A DNA stretch of 64,000 nt from Gigantopelta aegis. Taxonomy: Eukaryota; Mollusca; Gastropoda; Neomphalida; Peltospiridae. The notes under the pieces are model-generated. The model did no database searches. It had not been told where the DNA came from and saw only the letters and a program-made list of their open reading frames with translations. The stretch covers positions 6,369,050 to 6,433,049 of the forward strand of contig NC_054703.1 in NCBI RefSeq assembly GCF_016097555.1. Reading direction: 5' to 3'. This document shows, one piece after another, positions 42,551-53,830 of the stretch. Every line of letters starts with the position of its first letter. Positions within the stretch are counted from its first letter, which is position 1. The translations under genes and the position numbers were made by a program.

Positions 42551-42734
42551 TTAATCTCTCGTAAAAGGATGAGGTAAATTTCTTACACACCCATTGGTGA
42601 GAACACCATGCATTATTTAAAAGAGTACTCTGTAAGAGGGCTAGACGGCCTTTTGGCACAGTAGTGAGCTTGGATATCATCCAGATTTATATATTTAAAT
42701 TATTTTTTAGTAAGTCTTTTTTCCCATTCCAATC
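42551..42734 (+). other. Junction between LINE-A and LINE-B
   Basis: A short continuation of LINE-A endonuclease sequence (42543-42620), then sequence that fits neither LINE. It may be the 5' UTR of LINE-B. Nothing else seen. Confidence 0.4.
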
Positions 42735-42740
42735 AGCCAA

Positions 42741-43735
42741 GAATGTCGGAGGAAGAAGTCTTCACAGCAGCAGACATTACTCCAGGTGGTGAGTACTGTA
42801 GGCCCCTGTACCTGTACGCGCCAGGCTTCACCCCACCCCTCACGGGAGAGGAGATCTGCCGATTGGGAACCACCTTCTAGCGCTTATTCCTAAAGGAGGG
42901 GGGGGGGATACTTGGGAATTGCACGTGGATTCCCAGGATTTGCGGGACCGTCTAGAGCTGCAGGGCGTAGGAGTAAGAGGCAGGTCCTTCCAGGTAGCGC
43001 CACATTTCCCCGGTGGTACGTGGGTGAGAGTGAGAGTTTTGCCTCTCACAGTCCCCAACGTCTACGTGGATTTCATATTGCAACGGTACGGGACCATCGT
43101 AGTCAACAGCGCCTACTCCATGTGGAGACACACTCAAGTGAAAACTGGAAAAAGGACACTGAAGATAGACATTAAACACGACACCCCAAGAAGGTAACAC
43201 ACAAAAAACCCACGAGTAGTTCACGGTAAAGTACCGCAACCAGCCGGAGTTGTGTTTTGGGTGTGGTAAGTCAGGCCACCAGCAGTGGGAGTGTTCGACT
43301 AGACAGGCCACTTTTGCAGACATTGTGGAAGGAGGAGACCTAGATACGGTAATAGAGGACACCACCCCAGCCCCACCCCTAGCCACCCAAGAAGACGTGG
43401 AGGAAGGTCTTATTATAGACACCGAAACCGCCGCTGATACCGCCCCTGATCCGAGCGATCACGAGGAAACCTCAGACGAGGGGAAGGAGGAGAAGAGAGA
43501 GAAGAAGAAGAAAAAAAAGAAGAAGAAGGAGAAAAAGAGAGTTGTCTTCGTCGGAGGAGACCACACCAGAAAAGGAGAAGGCGTGCCACGTACTTCCCCC
43601 GCCAGGACCCTCCAGGAGCAAGGGACAGAAAGTCTACAAAACCTAGGCTTTGTGGGCTTCTCTCCCCTCCCCCCCCCCTCCCTTTTTCCGACCCCCAACC
43701 TACTGACCTGGACCGACCAAGGACTACGAGACTGA
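42741..43735 (+). pseudogene. LINE-B ORF1 (single CCHC knuckle, Lys-rich tail)
   Basis: It starts MSEEEVFTAADITPGGEYC, continues in another frame (WVRVRVLPLTVPNVYVDFIL, about 43020), and a third frame has a CCHC knuckle CFGCGKSGHQQWEC (43253-43294). An acidic stretch, a Lys-rich run (about 43495-43540) and the end TWTDQGLRD follow. This is the nucleic-acid-binding protein of the retrotransposon. At least two frameshifts separate the parts; one coincides with a G-run at 42898-42907. Confidence 0.7.
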
Positions 43736-43890
43736 CCACCGATCAAACCTAGTTAACGGATAACGATATGGACTCGCCTCCGGACCACTCTGCTCACCGG
43801 ACAATTGCTCACCGGACAATTGCACACCGGACAATTGCTCACCGGACAATACCTCACCGGACAATTGCTCACCAATAAAGTGAGAAATAA

Positions 43891-44288
43891 AGTAAAGTTT
43901 GTTTTATTTAACGACGCCACTAGAGCACATTGATTTTTAATCTTATCATCGGCTATTGGACGTCAAACATATGGTCATTCTGACACTGTTTTTAGAGGAA
44001 ACCCGCTGTCGCCACTACATGGGCTACTCTTTTTTACGACAGGCAGCAAGGGATCTTTTATTTGCGCTTCCCACAGGCAGGATAGCACAAACCATGGCCT
44101 TTGTTGAACCAGTTATGGATCACTGGTCGGTGAAAGTGATTTACACCTACCCACTGAGCCTTGCGGAGCACTCACTCAGGGTTTGGAGTCGGTATCTGGA
44201 TTAAAAATCCCATGCCTCGACTGGGATCCGAACCCAGTACCTACCAGCCTGTAGACCGATGGCCTGCCACGACGCCACCGAGGCCGGT
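43891..44288 (-). mobile_element. tRNA-derived SINE, full length, 14-bp duplication, inside the cassette end
   Basis: Reverse orientation of the family at 783. The head at the right end reads GGCCTCGGTGGCGTCGTGGC on the minus strand with GGGTTCGGATCCC. AAAGTGAGAAATAA flanks it (43877-43890, 44289-44302). It splits the left inverted repeat of the cassette, so it is the youngest of three nested layers (LINE, cassette, SINE). Confidence 0.95.
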
Positions 44289-44344
44289 AAAGTGAGAAAT
44301 AAGACAATTACTCACGTTTATTATTATTACTGTTTACTTTCCTT

Positions 44345-46850
44345 TTTATATACTGAACTGATGTGCTGAACTTGTTTAAAATATAGTTGTTTTATAATTG
44401 GTTTTGTTATTTTATTAAAATGTGTTTAACTGACATTTCTATACTGAACTGATGTGCTGAACTTGTTTAAAATATAGTTGTTTTATAATTGGTTTTGTTA
44501 TTCTATTAAAATGTGTTTAACTGACATTTCTATACTGAACTGATGTGCTGAACTTGTTTAAAATATAGTTGTTTTATAATTGGTTTTGTTATTTTATTAA
44601 AATGTGTTTAACTGACATTTCTATGCTGAACTGATGTGCTGAACTTGTTTAAAATATAGTTGTTTTATAATTGGTTTTGTTATTTTATTAAAATGTGTTT
44701 AACTGACATTTCTATGCTGAACTGATGTGCTGAACTTGTTTAAAATATAGTTGTTTTATAATTGGTTTTGTTATTTTATTAAAATGTGTTTAACTGACAT
44801 TTCCATACTGAACTGATGTGCTGAACTTGTTTAAAATATAGTTGTTTTATAATTGGTTTTGTTATTCTATTAAAATGTGTTTAACTGACATTTCCATACT
44901 GAACTGATGTGCTGAACTTGTTTAAAATATAGTTGTTTTATAATTGGTTTTGTTATTCTATTAAAATGTGTTTAACTGACATTTCTATACTGAACTGATG
45001 TGCTGAACTTGTTTAAAATATAGTTGTTTTATAATTGGTTTTGTTATTCTATTAAAATGTGTTTAACTGACATTTCTATACTGAACTGATGTGCTGAACT
45101 TGTTTAAAATATAGTTGTTTTATAATTGGTTTTGTTATTCTATTAAAATGTGTTTAACTGACATTTCTATACTGAACTGATGTGCTGAACTTGTTTAAAA
45201 TATAGTTGTTTTATAATTGGTTTTGTTATTCTATTAAAATGTGTTTAACTGACATTTCTATACTGAACTGATGTGCTGAACTTGTTTAAAATATAGTTGT
45301 TTTATAATTGGTTTTGTTAGTTTATTAAAATGTGTTTAACTGACATTTCTATACTGAACTGATGTGCTGAACTTGTTTAAAATATAGTTGTTTTATAATT
45401 GGTTTTGTTAGTTTATTAAAATGTGTTTAACTGACATTTCTATACTGAACTGATGTGCTGAACTTGTTTAAAATATAGTTGTTTTATAATTGGTTTTGTT
45501 ATTCTATTAAAATGTGTTTAACTGACATTTCTATACTGAACTGATGTGCAGAACTTGTTTAAAATATAGTTGTTTTATAATTGGTTTTGTTATTTTATTA
45601 AAATGTGTTTAACTGACATTTCTATACTGAACTGATGTGCTGAACTTGTTTAAAATATAGTTGTTTTATAATTGGTTTTGTTATTCTATTAAAATGTGTT
45701 TAACTGACATTTCCATACTGAACTGATGTGCAGAACTTGTTTAAAATATAGTTGTTTTATAATTGGTTTTGTTATTCTATTAAAATGTGTTTAACTGACA
45801 TTTCCATACTGAACTGATGTGCTGAACTTGTTTAAAATATAGTTGTTTTATAATTGGTTTTGTTATTCTATTAAAATGTGTTTAACTGACATTTCTATAC
45901 TGAACTGATGTGCTGAACTTGTTTAAAATATAGTTGTTTTATAATTGGTTTTGTTATTCTATTAAAATGTGTTTAACTGACATTTCTATACTGAACTGAT
46001 GTGCTGAACTTGTTTAAAATATAGTTGTTTTATAATTGGTTTTGTTAGTTTATTAAAATGTGTTTAACTGACATTTCTATACTGAACTGATGTGCTGAAC
46101 TTGTTTAAAATATAGTTGTTTTATAATTGGTTTTGTTAGTTTATTAAAATGTGTTTAACTGACATTTCTATACTGAACTGATGTGCTGAACTTGTTTAAA
46201 ATATAGTTGTTTTATAATTGGTTTTGTTATTCTATTAAAATGTGTTTAACTGACATTTCTATACTGAACTGATGTGCAGAACTTGTTTAAAATATAGTTG
46301 TTTTATAATTGGTTTTGTTATTTTATTAAAATGTGTTTAACTGACATTTCTATACTGAACTGATGTGCTGAACTTGTTTAAAATATAGTTGTTTTATAAT
46401 TGGTTTTGTTATTCTATTAAAATGTGTTTAACTGACATTTCTAACTGAACTGATGTGCAGAACTTGTTTAAAATATAGTTGTTTTATAATTGGTTTTGTT
46501 ATTTTATTAAAATGTGTTTAACTGACATTTCTATACTGAACTGATGTGCTGAACTTGTTTAAAATATAGTTGTTTTATAATTGGTTTTGTTATTTTATTA
46601 AAATGTGTTTAACTGACATTTCTATACTGAACTGATGTGCTGAACTTGTTTAAAATATAGTTGTTTTATAATTGGTTTTGTTATTTTATTAAAATTTTTA
46701 ACTATTTCTATTGATGTGCTGAACTTGTTTAAAATGTAGTTGTTTTATTTGGTTTAACTGATGTTGTTTAAAATATAGTTGTTTTATAATTAATTTTGTT
46801 ATTTTATTGTGTTTAACTGATGTTTCTATACACCCACTGATACTGGAAAT
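44345..46850. repeat. 91-bp satellite array, about 26 copies
   Basis: Period 91 bp: successive 'CTGAACTGATGTGCTGAAC' start 91 bp apart (44353, 44444, ...). Units are nearly identical, with few alternating variants (ATTCTATTAAA, ATTTTATTAAA, AGTTTATTAAA; CTGCAG-like 'GTGCAGAAC'). The right edge (46680-46850) shows truncated, diverged units, the usual pattern for array edges. Blocks of variant units recur, implying multi-unit duplications. Confidence 0.97.
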
Positions 46851-47001
46851 GAAATTTTTATTTAAAAAAAAAAAAAAATGAAAATGAAAAATAAAGGTGA
46901 GCAATTGTCCTATTTCTCACTTTATTGGTGAGCAATTGTCCGGTGAGCAATTGTCCGGTGAGGTATTGTCCGGTGAGCAATTGTCCGGTGAGCAATTGTC
47001 C

Positions 47002-47429
47002 TACATTCCTCTTTCGCAAAGCGACCAGGGGGAAATGTGTGTGCATTCGTCTTGTGTTTCGTCAGTGTGTTCCGTCAGTGTGTTCGTCTTTGTGATCGTT
47101 ATTGATTGTTGAAGGAGCTATGTATTCGTTGTGTTCTGTGGATCTGTGTTGTGTTGTTCTGTGTATATGTGTTTGTTTCACGTGGACCCCTGTTAACTGT
47201 TTTCGTCTTGGTGTTATCTGTTATCAGTAGGTTTTGTCCTTGTGTGTGTAGCCATGGAGACGACCCCGACCACCCCCACACCCTGTCGTCTGTTAGGCCA
47301 GGGTCTTTGGCTGACTTGGTGTGCTCTGGAGTCCCCGCGACAGGAACTGTATGTGAATGCAAAGGTACTGTATATGTTTCATTGTGTGTTGTTTATTTAT
47401 GTGTCTGTGTATTACTGGTATGTTTCTAA
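47002..47429 (+). other. LINE-B sequence between ORF1 and ORF2
   Basis: GT-rich, no credible protein. By position it is the inter-ORF or 5' region of LINE-B. Several 'GTGTGTTC' motifs occur. A short frame over the end (about 47242-47429) is not recognised. Confidence 0.4.
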
Positions 47430-47447
47430 ATGTCAGCACTCAAACCC

Positions 47448-48590
47448 ACCATGAAAGTTGGCACACTAAACGTTAACGGCTTTGTGGCCAGCGCCACAAA
47501 GCGCTCCCTTATTTTTGATCAATTAAGTAAAGAAAAAATAGATATTTGTTTACAAGAAACTCACTTAAATGATAAAGATAGCATTAAAGATTTTAAAAGG
47601 AAATATTTTATAAATTCTTGTAATATAGGTCGAAAATGGGGGGTGGGGGTGGGTTTCTATTTTATTCAGAGAAGGGCTAGAAATTAAAGTGACTAATACT
47701 CTTAAAGACACAGAATGGAGAGTTTTAAGTTTACTTTGCCAATTTCAGAGCCAGGTAATTAACATAGTTAATCTGTATTGTCCGGTGAACCAGAACAGAA
47801 CTTTATTTCACTCAGGCTGCTATTCAGCGGCATATGAGGTACATTAACAATAATTATATGACAGTGACAAGATGGGGTTTATAGGAGAAAATTTATAGGT
47901 ACAAAATCAAAACAATTTTGTTTTCTATATTATTACTATTAGAAGTATATTTCATTTTGTATTATTATTATTATGAAGAAAACAAAATTGTTTTGATTTT
48001 GTACATATATATATATATGCAAACATGGATAGTAGTAGTCGGAATAAGACAGCATAAGCTTTGGAGATAATTCCCATGCCACAGGGCTGAGTTTATTGCA
48101 AACTGTGTCGACTACTTCTTTACGACGAATGACCAACGAACCGTGACCAACCGCATTCTGTGCAGCGACTTTAATTGTGTTGACAACGCTACGCTCAACC
48201 TGACAGGTTCCAAGAAGCAAGAGCTTAGGGGCGCTGTAGGGGTGCTGTAGGGATAAACGAACTCAACACAATAATAGATAAACACGCATTACAGGACGCT
48301 TACAGATATTTATACCCAGACAAGACCTCCTACACATACCATAGCAAAGAATACAAAACATATTCACGCATTGATCGCATTTTAACCTCGGGTCAGTTTA
48401 TTTCTGGCCTGAAAGAAGCTGGTGTGTCTCAGTGCTTTTACACTGACCACAAGCTTGTATGTGCAGACTTTACCTTTGACAAGAATAACAAAGGACCCGG
48501 ACTGTGGGCATTTAACAATAGTGTTTTGAAAGACAAAAATTACGTAAATTTAATTAATGACTTTTGGCATACATGACAATCGGAAAAGGG
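47448..48590 (+). pseudogene. LINE-B ORF2, AP-type endonuclease domain
   Basis: It opens with MKVGTLNVNGFVASATKR and DQLSKEKIDICLQETHLND: the N in TLNVNG and the E in QET are the expected active-site residues. Later pieces are VINIVNLYCPVNQNRT (about 47756), CSDFNCVDN (about 48155) and YSRIDRILTSGQF with CFYTDHKLV (about 48364-48460), the closing SRID and DH motifs. This enzyme nicks target DNA for target-primed reverse transcription. Several frameshifts interrupt it; a non-LINE insert around 47830-48060 (TA repeat, hairpin with AAAATCAAAACAATTTTGTT) also breaks it. Confidence 0.78.
47895..48020. repeat. Foldback segment inside LINE-B endonuclease
   Basis: 'GTACAAAATCAAAACAATTTTG' (47899) is repeated inverted as 'CAAAATTGTTTTGATTTTGTAC' (47982) around an ATT-rich loop. 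It is a small hairpin insertion. Confidence 0.6.
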
Positions 48591-48845
48591 GAATTAAAAT
48601 GATTTATTGTTTTGGTGGGATATGGGTAAAACAAAAATCAAAACACTGACCACTGACTATTGTAAACAAAAACGTGGGACTGTAAGGACTTACATTTATA
48701 ACTTAAAACAAGAAGAAATATTTCTAACACAGCTAGATGAACTTGGACAGTTGGCCGATTACTCAGAATTAATTAATATACAAAATAAAATTAAAGATGA
48801 TGAGCAATTACAATTACAAAGGGTTAGAATTAGGGCCAAGGTTAA

Positions 48846-49125
48846 ACCGGCCTCGGTGGCGCAGTGGTTAAGCCATCGGATTACAGGCTGGTAGGTACAG
48901 GGTTCGCATCCCGATACCGGCTCCAACCCAGAGCGAGTTCTTAAGAGCGCATTGGGTAGGTGTAAGGCCACTACACCCTCTTCTCTCTCACTAACCACTA
49001 ACAAACTAACAACTAACCCACTGTCCTGGACAGGCAGCCCAGATAGCTGAGGTGTGTGCCCAGAACAGCGTGCTTGAACCTTAATTGGATATAAGCACGA
49101 AAATAAGTTGAAATCAATCAATCAA
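48846..49125 (+). mobile_element. tRNA-derived SINE, third subfamily, CCAAGGTTAA duplication
   Basis: The head is CGGCCTCGGTGGCGCAGTGG with B-box GGGTTCGCATCCC; the tail is 'GAACCTTAATTGGATATAAG' then (AATC)n. The 10-bp duplication CCAAGGTTAA is at 48836-48845 and 49126-49135. The body and tail differ from the 33 kb family although the tRNA head is related. It sits in LINE-B between the endonuclease and reverse transcriptase. Confidence 0.93.
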
Positions 49126-49409
49126 CCAAGGTTAATGAAATTAAACAAGGTGAAAGATGCACAGCGTATTTCGTTAATCTTCAAAAAACAAAAAGCCAAT
49201 AATAAATTTATGAATTCTTTAATAACTGAAGACGGAAATGTAATTGACACACAACACGAAATTTTAAATGAAACCACACATGTTTACAAAACATTATACA
49301 CATCTGAAAAGACGGACGTTTCGGCACAAAATTATTTATTAAATAAAATGACAAAGACGTTAAAGGAGCTCAATCACGGATTTAGTGGTCCTTGTTTCTC
49401 TAAATATGC
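49126..49409 (+). pseudogene. LINE-B ORF2, linker before the reverse transcriptase
   Basis: DAQRISLIFKKQKANNKFMN, then LITEDGNVIDTQHEILNETT and YKTLYTSEK, is the usual region before the RT of L1/Tx1-type LINEs. It is cut at about 49405 by the 1.9-kb insertion. Confidence 0.7.
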
Positions 49410-51345
49410 ATTATAATGAAACGTACATTCATTTGGAATACTAAACCTAGTCATTGTATGATCAAACATATTTTAATTGAACTACGATCGAGGGAATTCC
49501 ATGATACGCTTATTTTTTTAAAATATGGAACTCTTCTTGTGATGAGACATGAAAAATACAGAAAAACAGACTCGTAGTGATGAGGCTATATATACGACAA
49601 CCGTATAATATATTTTTGGATTTTATATAAACGATCGCCGTGTATAGAGACATGGCAAATGAGGACCGACTGTATACATGGCAAATAATAAAATATATAT
49701 TATTTCATGACGAAAATAACCGCGAATACGCTGAAATAAAATAATAAACGGTCGGAACATGAACTCGCCATTTATTATTATTATTATTATTATTAGGCGC
49801 GTGTGCAAATTATTTTGACTGGTTCGCAAAGTGGCAATCTAATTAAAATTAGCTCCACTATTACATGTGTATCTAACAGCAGCCCGTTGGAGCTCATGTC
49901 CAGTTGACCTTTCATTCGACCAGTCAAAACCTTACTTGCAAAATCATGCCAGTGATTTGAAAAGAATTTGAAAACATTCGGGATTATGCCGAGGGTATAC
50001 GAAATGATTCGGGTGATCCGGAAACTAATTTCAATATAAAATTGTATATAAAATTCGTTTCAAGACGAAAACAAAACCGTGATGGTATAGCCATAAAATC
50101 TGTTTATACTAGTATACAATCTAGAGTTTATTACTGCACTTTCCCCCCTGTTTCACAAAAACATTACATAAATTTAGAGGGGGACCCGGGAGTGGTCTCA
50201 GCTTTACTAGTAGCCTATAAAAAAATGTATTTTGAGTTTTATTGCCCCTTTCAATTTTGAGCATTTGAAATGTGACTAAATACAGCAAAATAACCTTTTA
50301 GTCATATTTATTTACGGTAAAATTAACTCTCTTTTTTATAAAATTTACGTAAGCAGCCTCAAAATTGTAATCAGTGAAAAAGATTGAAGTTCAAGCCCTG
50401 TTGTTAGTTTGTGTACTGTCCGTAGTTAGTTTCTCTTTCAGTTAATCTACCTCAGCAGCTGATAATTTGTAATTGTTATTTTTATTTATTCATCATCATC
50501 ATCATCATTATTACTATTATTATTATTATTATTATTTATTATAATTATTTTTTTGTTAGCACTGTAGGGACAATATGATGCTATTCATATATCTATGGAA
50601 AACGTACACAAAAGGGTCCGCTAAATTCATATACTCCCCCACCCCCTCCCCTGTTAAAAAAATGCACTGTTCGTACAGTACTTAGTATGTATTCCTCCTG
50701 TTCCAGATGATTCGGTAATATGGATCAATCAAATACATGTACTTATTTATCGCCTATATACAGTTTTGCTGTGAATATAGTCAGCCTTCGTTAGTGGAGG
50801 CTATAGACACGGCCTTCGTATATATAGTCACATCGTATATAAACACCGTCTAGTTCTGATTATTCTTTAAAAATGTAACAATTCATATCCCAAGTCAGCT
50901 GTTATGGCATATTTTGTATAATAATGAATTTGACAAGGTGGAAAATGACGGTGTTTGTGATCGAGATGTTAGAGTTTTTCGCGTATGACTAACGATAAAT
51001 TTACCTATAGATAATAACTTATTTTCATTGGCTTTTTTTCTATTTACCTAACGTCGCAGAGGACGGTCAGGCTTTCTTGTCACACGAGCTTGGTAAATCG
51101 TTTTGACACTGCGGTTATTCGGGGAATGCCCGTCACGTGACTCGAAATAATTCGTCACACCTCTGCTCTCCAAATAGCCGTTATTTTTCTCAGAATTATG
51201 GACCGTACCCATAATTCAATTTAAAAAAAAAAAAATATATCAATAATAAGTGTGGTATGGTGGTTATGTAGATGGTTCAATAAAGTACTTTTACGTACAA
51301 ATCAAATGTATATATTGTCATATAATACCTTGTTGGGTCAATAAT
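49410..51345. mobile_element. 1.9-kb insertion in LINE-B, unclassified
   Basis: LINE-B coding stops at about 49405 (NHGFSGPCF) and resumes at 51348 (QPYVRELRLSDEDRDACEG). The insert is AT-rich and non-coding, has ATT microsatellites (49773-49795, 50490-50535), and carries the inverted copy of the repeat at 37970 (49840-50165). I could not find terminal repeats or a target duplication. Confidence 0.6.
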
Positions 51346-51347
51346 TA

Positions 51348-52275
51348 GGTCAACCATATGTGAGAGAGTTGCGTTTAAGTGATGAAGACAGAGACGCATG
51401 TGAAGGGGAAATAACTCTTGACGAAGTTTCATCTGCTATTAAATGTTTTGCCAATGATAAATCACCGGGCTGTGATGGCTCGACTGCCGAATTCTACCGG
51501 AATGTTTTCGGCTTAATTGGTAGCGATCTGTTAGAAGTAATTAACGATGCTTTTAATAAAGAAAAATTAACTTTTACCATGCGCCGTGGTGTAATTGTAT
51601 TAATTTGGAAAGTAAATGAAAAACAACTTCTCAAAAACTGGCCACCCATATCTTTATTAAATTGTGATTATAAAATTTCACTAAAGTTTTGGCGAGTAGA
51701 ATTAGAGAATTTTTACCAAAAATCATCCATCCAAATCGGAAATGTTCAGTTAAAGGCAGATCACTTCATGACGGAGCGTCGTTGATAAGGGACTTAATAG
51801 AATAACTTAATCGTAATAATTTACTTAGGTTAATACTTTCTCTAGATCAAACAAAAGCTTATGATAGTGCAGAATGGGACTTTCTGTTCAAAGTCTTAAA
51901 TTTTTTTTAAATTTTGGGCCACATTTTATTAAAATGATAAAGACATGTTACACTGATGTTCAATCAGCTGTTACGGTTAATGGGTATGTATCAAACTATT
52001 TTAATCTTTCTCGGGGTATTAGGCAAGGGTGCCCGATCAGCACTTTTCTATATATTTTGGTAGCGGAAACTTTGGCGGAAGCTGTTCGGGAGGATTCCAA
52101 AATTAATGGGATAACTTTACCAGATGGCTTCGTTAGTAAGTGGGTAGGGTACGGTAACGCAACTCTATCAGACCTAGACTCAGTAAAACACCTTTTCAAA
52201 ATTCTACACATTTATGAACGCGCAAGTAAATCTTCAGAAAACCAACGGTTTTCTAATGGGGAAAGTTAGGTATGA
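51348..52275 (+). pseudogene. LINE-B ORF2, reverse transcriptase domain, catalytic box lost
   Basis: Motifs in order: KSPGCDGSTAEFYR (about 51459), NWPPISLLNCDYKI (about 51637), SLDQTKAYDSAEWDFL (about 51838), RGIRQGCPISTFLYIL (about 52012), then VGYGNATLSDLDSVKHLF (about 52144). The last aligns with the Y-x-D-D box, so both catalytic aspartates are replaced (YGNA). At least two frameshifts occur between motifs. The K-S-P-G-x-D-G and R-P-I-S-L-L-N-x-D-Y-K patterns place it near L1/Tx1-type LINEs. Confidence 0.85.
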
Positions 52276-52858
52276 GAAAGATACTCCTCTTGATATAAGA
52301 TGGAATAATGAAAAAATTAAAATGTTACGATTTTATTTTGGTAACATTAACGTTACCCAAAATTCAAAAAAATTCAAACAATTCTAAATATATGGAGTAA
52401 CAGAAAATTAACATTGCATGGTAAAGTAGTCGCTGTAAATTCACTCGCCACTAATGGCTTGTGGTATTTATCAAACGTTTTGGAACTTCCGGGAAAATAT
52501 GCTAAACAAATTGACACAATGATTTTTGATTTTATTTGTAGTTATAGAAAACATTTTATATCAAAAGAGCAAATTCAACTACCTAAGGAGTTAGGTGGTT
52601 TGGGGGTTGTAAATATTCGGCTAAAAATAAAAGCACAAAGAATTAAATTTGTAAAAATGTAAGTAGACTTTTGAGTTTAGAAGGGGAGGGAAATTGGAAA
52701 TCCTTAGCAGATTATTTTTAGGCCAATACAAAAACTTAAATGTTGAAAGACTCATTTTAAAATGTAAAATAATAAACAAAAAAGGAAATTTTAACATTAT
52801 CTGGTTACCATATTATAACATCATGTACAAATGTGAAATACAAGCTCAAATGCACTTT
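52276..52858 (+). pseudogene. LINE-B ORF2, C-terminal part, 3' truncated
   Basis: MHGKVVAVNSLATNGLWYLS (52414) and KELGGLGVVNIRLKIKAQRI (about 52588) continue, after a frameshift at about 52662, as SRLLSLEGEGNWKSLADYFL and IIWLPYYNIMYKCEIQAQM. The sequence stops resembling the family at about 52858. Confidence 0.7.
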
Positions 52859-53400
52859 TAAAAAAGTCGTGTGTGTTCGCTATGAACGGAGATCGTCAAA
52901 CGTATACGCTTGATTCGTCGTCTATGCCGCCATAGCTCGGTAAAGCACAAACGACAGCCTGTTATCAGTTTCAGTTAACACGTGCGTTTGCCGATTTCAA
53001 ATTGTAGGAGTAGTAGGGGGGCCTGCACCATACAGGCCCCCCTACTACTTGTAGGGTTCCTCTCAAAAAAATTAAAAGAGAAATCTTGTGCTGTACGAGA
53101 GTCTTTAGTTAAACCGGTTTGATCTTGACAACGTATTATCGACAGTCGTACCTTCCTATTTCAGAATTGATATTTTATAAAGTGTTAGTAGAACTTTCAA
53201 AGTTTAGTTTGTATACTAGTAACACATTAATCATGTATATATTTTTAAAATAAAATATACTAAAGTAGACAATGAACGTTTTTACTTCTTAATTTTACGT
53301 GTTAAAATCGACAAATTCAAATAAATATCATTTCGTTTGAAAAGGGTAAAGTTGGGGGGGGGGGAGGGTTAACGACATCAAAGATAAAACATTTTGATTT
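52859..53400. other. Unassigned sequence with a GC-rich hairpin
   Basis: No gene. A hairpin at 53009-53048 has arms AGTAGTAGGGGGGCCTG / CAGGCCCCCCTACTACT around a 7-base loop. The rest is AT-rich. Confidence 0.5.
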
Positions 53401-53404
53401 AATA

Positions 53405-53830
53405 ATCATCCGACCCCATACAACCGTAAATAAAATGTGTTGAGTGCGTTCTTAAATAAAACATATCCTATCCTTCCTTCCATCTGCTATTGGATGTCTA
53501 ACATTTGGTAATTTTGACATATAATCTTAGAGAGGAATCGGGTGCATGTGCAAGGGTATTTGAGGTCGAAACCCTTACTTGCCCAAGCTTAAAAAAATTT
53601 GAAATGTATTTTTGGGGGGAGCATGGTCCCAAATAAACTTCGCTCAACACAGTCTATAACCCCAACCCCGCTGAAATCCCTGCACACGCGCCTTGGAAAC
53701 CCGCTACATTTTCTTTTTAGCAAGGGGTCGTTTATATGTACCATCCCACAGACAGGATAGCACATACCATGGTCTTTTATATACCCGCCGATGGGGATCG
53801 ATCCTAGACTGACCGCGCATTTAAAAAAAA
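53405..53830. mobile_element. Cluster of SINE fragments
   Basis: A + strand tail (CAACCGTAAATAAAATGTG, 53420-53465), a minus-strand body piece (GCTATTGGATGTCTAACATT, 53485-53540) and a minus-strand piece (AGCAAGGGGTCGTTTATATG to GGGGATCGATCCTAGAC, 53715-53820). The last belongs to the 36 kb/54 kb duplication. Confidence 0.65.

Larger units (their letters stand above)
43791..47001. mobile_element. Inverted-repeat cassette filled with a 91-bp satellite
   Basis: Each end is about 120 bp, made of five 15-bp units (GGACAATTGCTCACC) and then AATAAAGTGAGAAATA and GACAATTGCTCACCTTTATT. The right end (46890-47001) is the reverse complement of the left (43791-43890 plus 44303-44322, split by a SINE). 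Between them lie about 26 copies of a 91-bp repeat. There is no coding sequence. It separates ORF1 and ORF2 of LINE-B. The inverted ends with subterminal repeats suggest a non-autonomous DNA transposon; the satellite core recalls the tandem-repeat cores of molluscan pearl/Helitron-related elements, which however lack long inverted ends. Confidence 0.8.
42735..52858 (+). mobile_element. LINE-B: L1/Tx1-like non-LTR retrotransposon with nested insertions
   Basis: ORF1 (42741-43735) and ORF2 (47436-52858) of one LINE, read across four later insertions: the satellite cassette (43791-47001, itself containing a SINE), a SINE (48846-49125) and a 1.9-kb insert (about 49410-51345). ORF2 has AP endonuclease, reverse transcriptase and part of the C-terminal region. 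The 3' end is missing. Net LINE sequence is about 4.7 kb, near the expected size. Frameshifts and a lost catalytic box show it is inactive. Attribution of ORF1 and ORF2 to one copy is inferred from order and strand. Confidence 0.75.

Noticed and set aside
43250-43735. A host CCHC zinc finger gene
   Set aside because: Position before an endonuclease/RT ORF2 on the same strand, decay in three frames and a Lys-rich tail fit LINE ORF1 better.
44345-46850. CRISPR-like appearance of regularly spaced repeats
   Set aside because: Repeats are directly adjacent with no unique spacers, and the genome is eukaryotic. It is a satellite.
37970-50165. A single 12-kb element with 340-bp inverted ends
   Set aside because: LINE-B coding sequence continues on both sides of the right copy, so that copy is a separate insertion into the LINE. 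The two are dispersed copies in opposite orientation.
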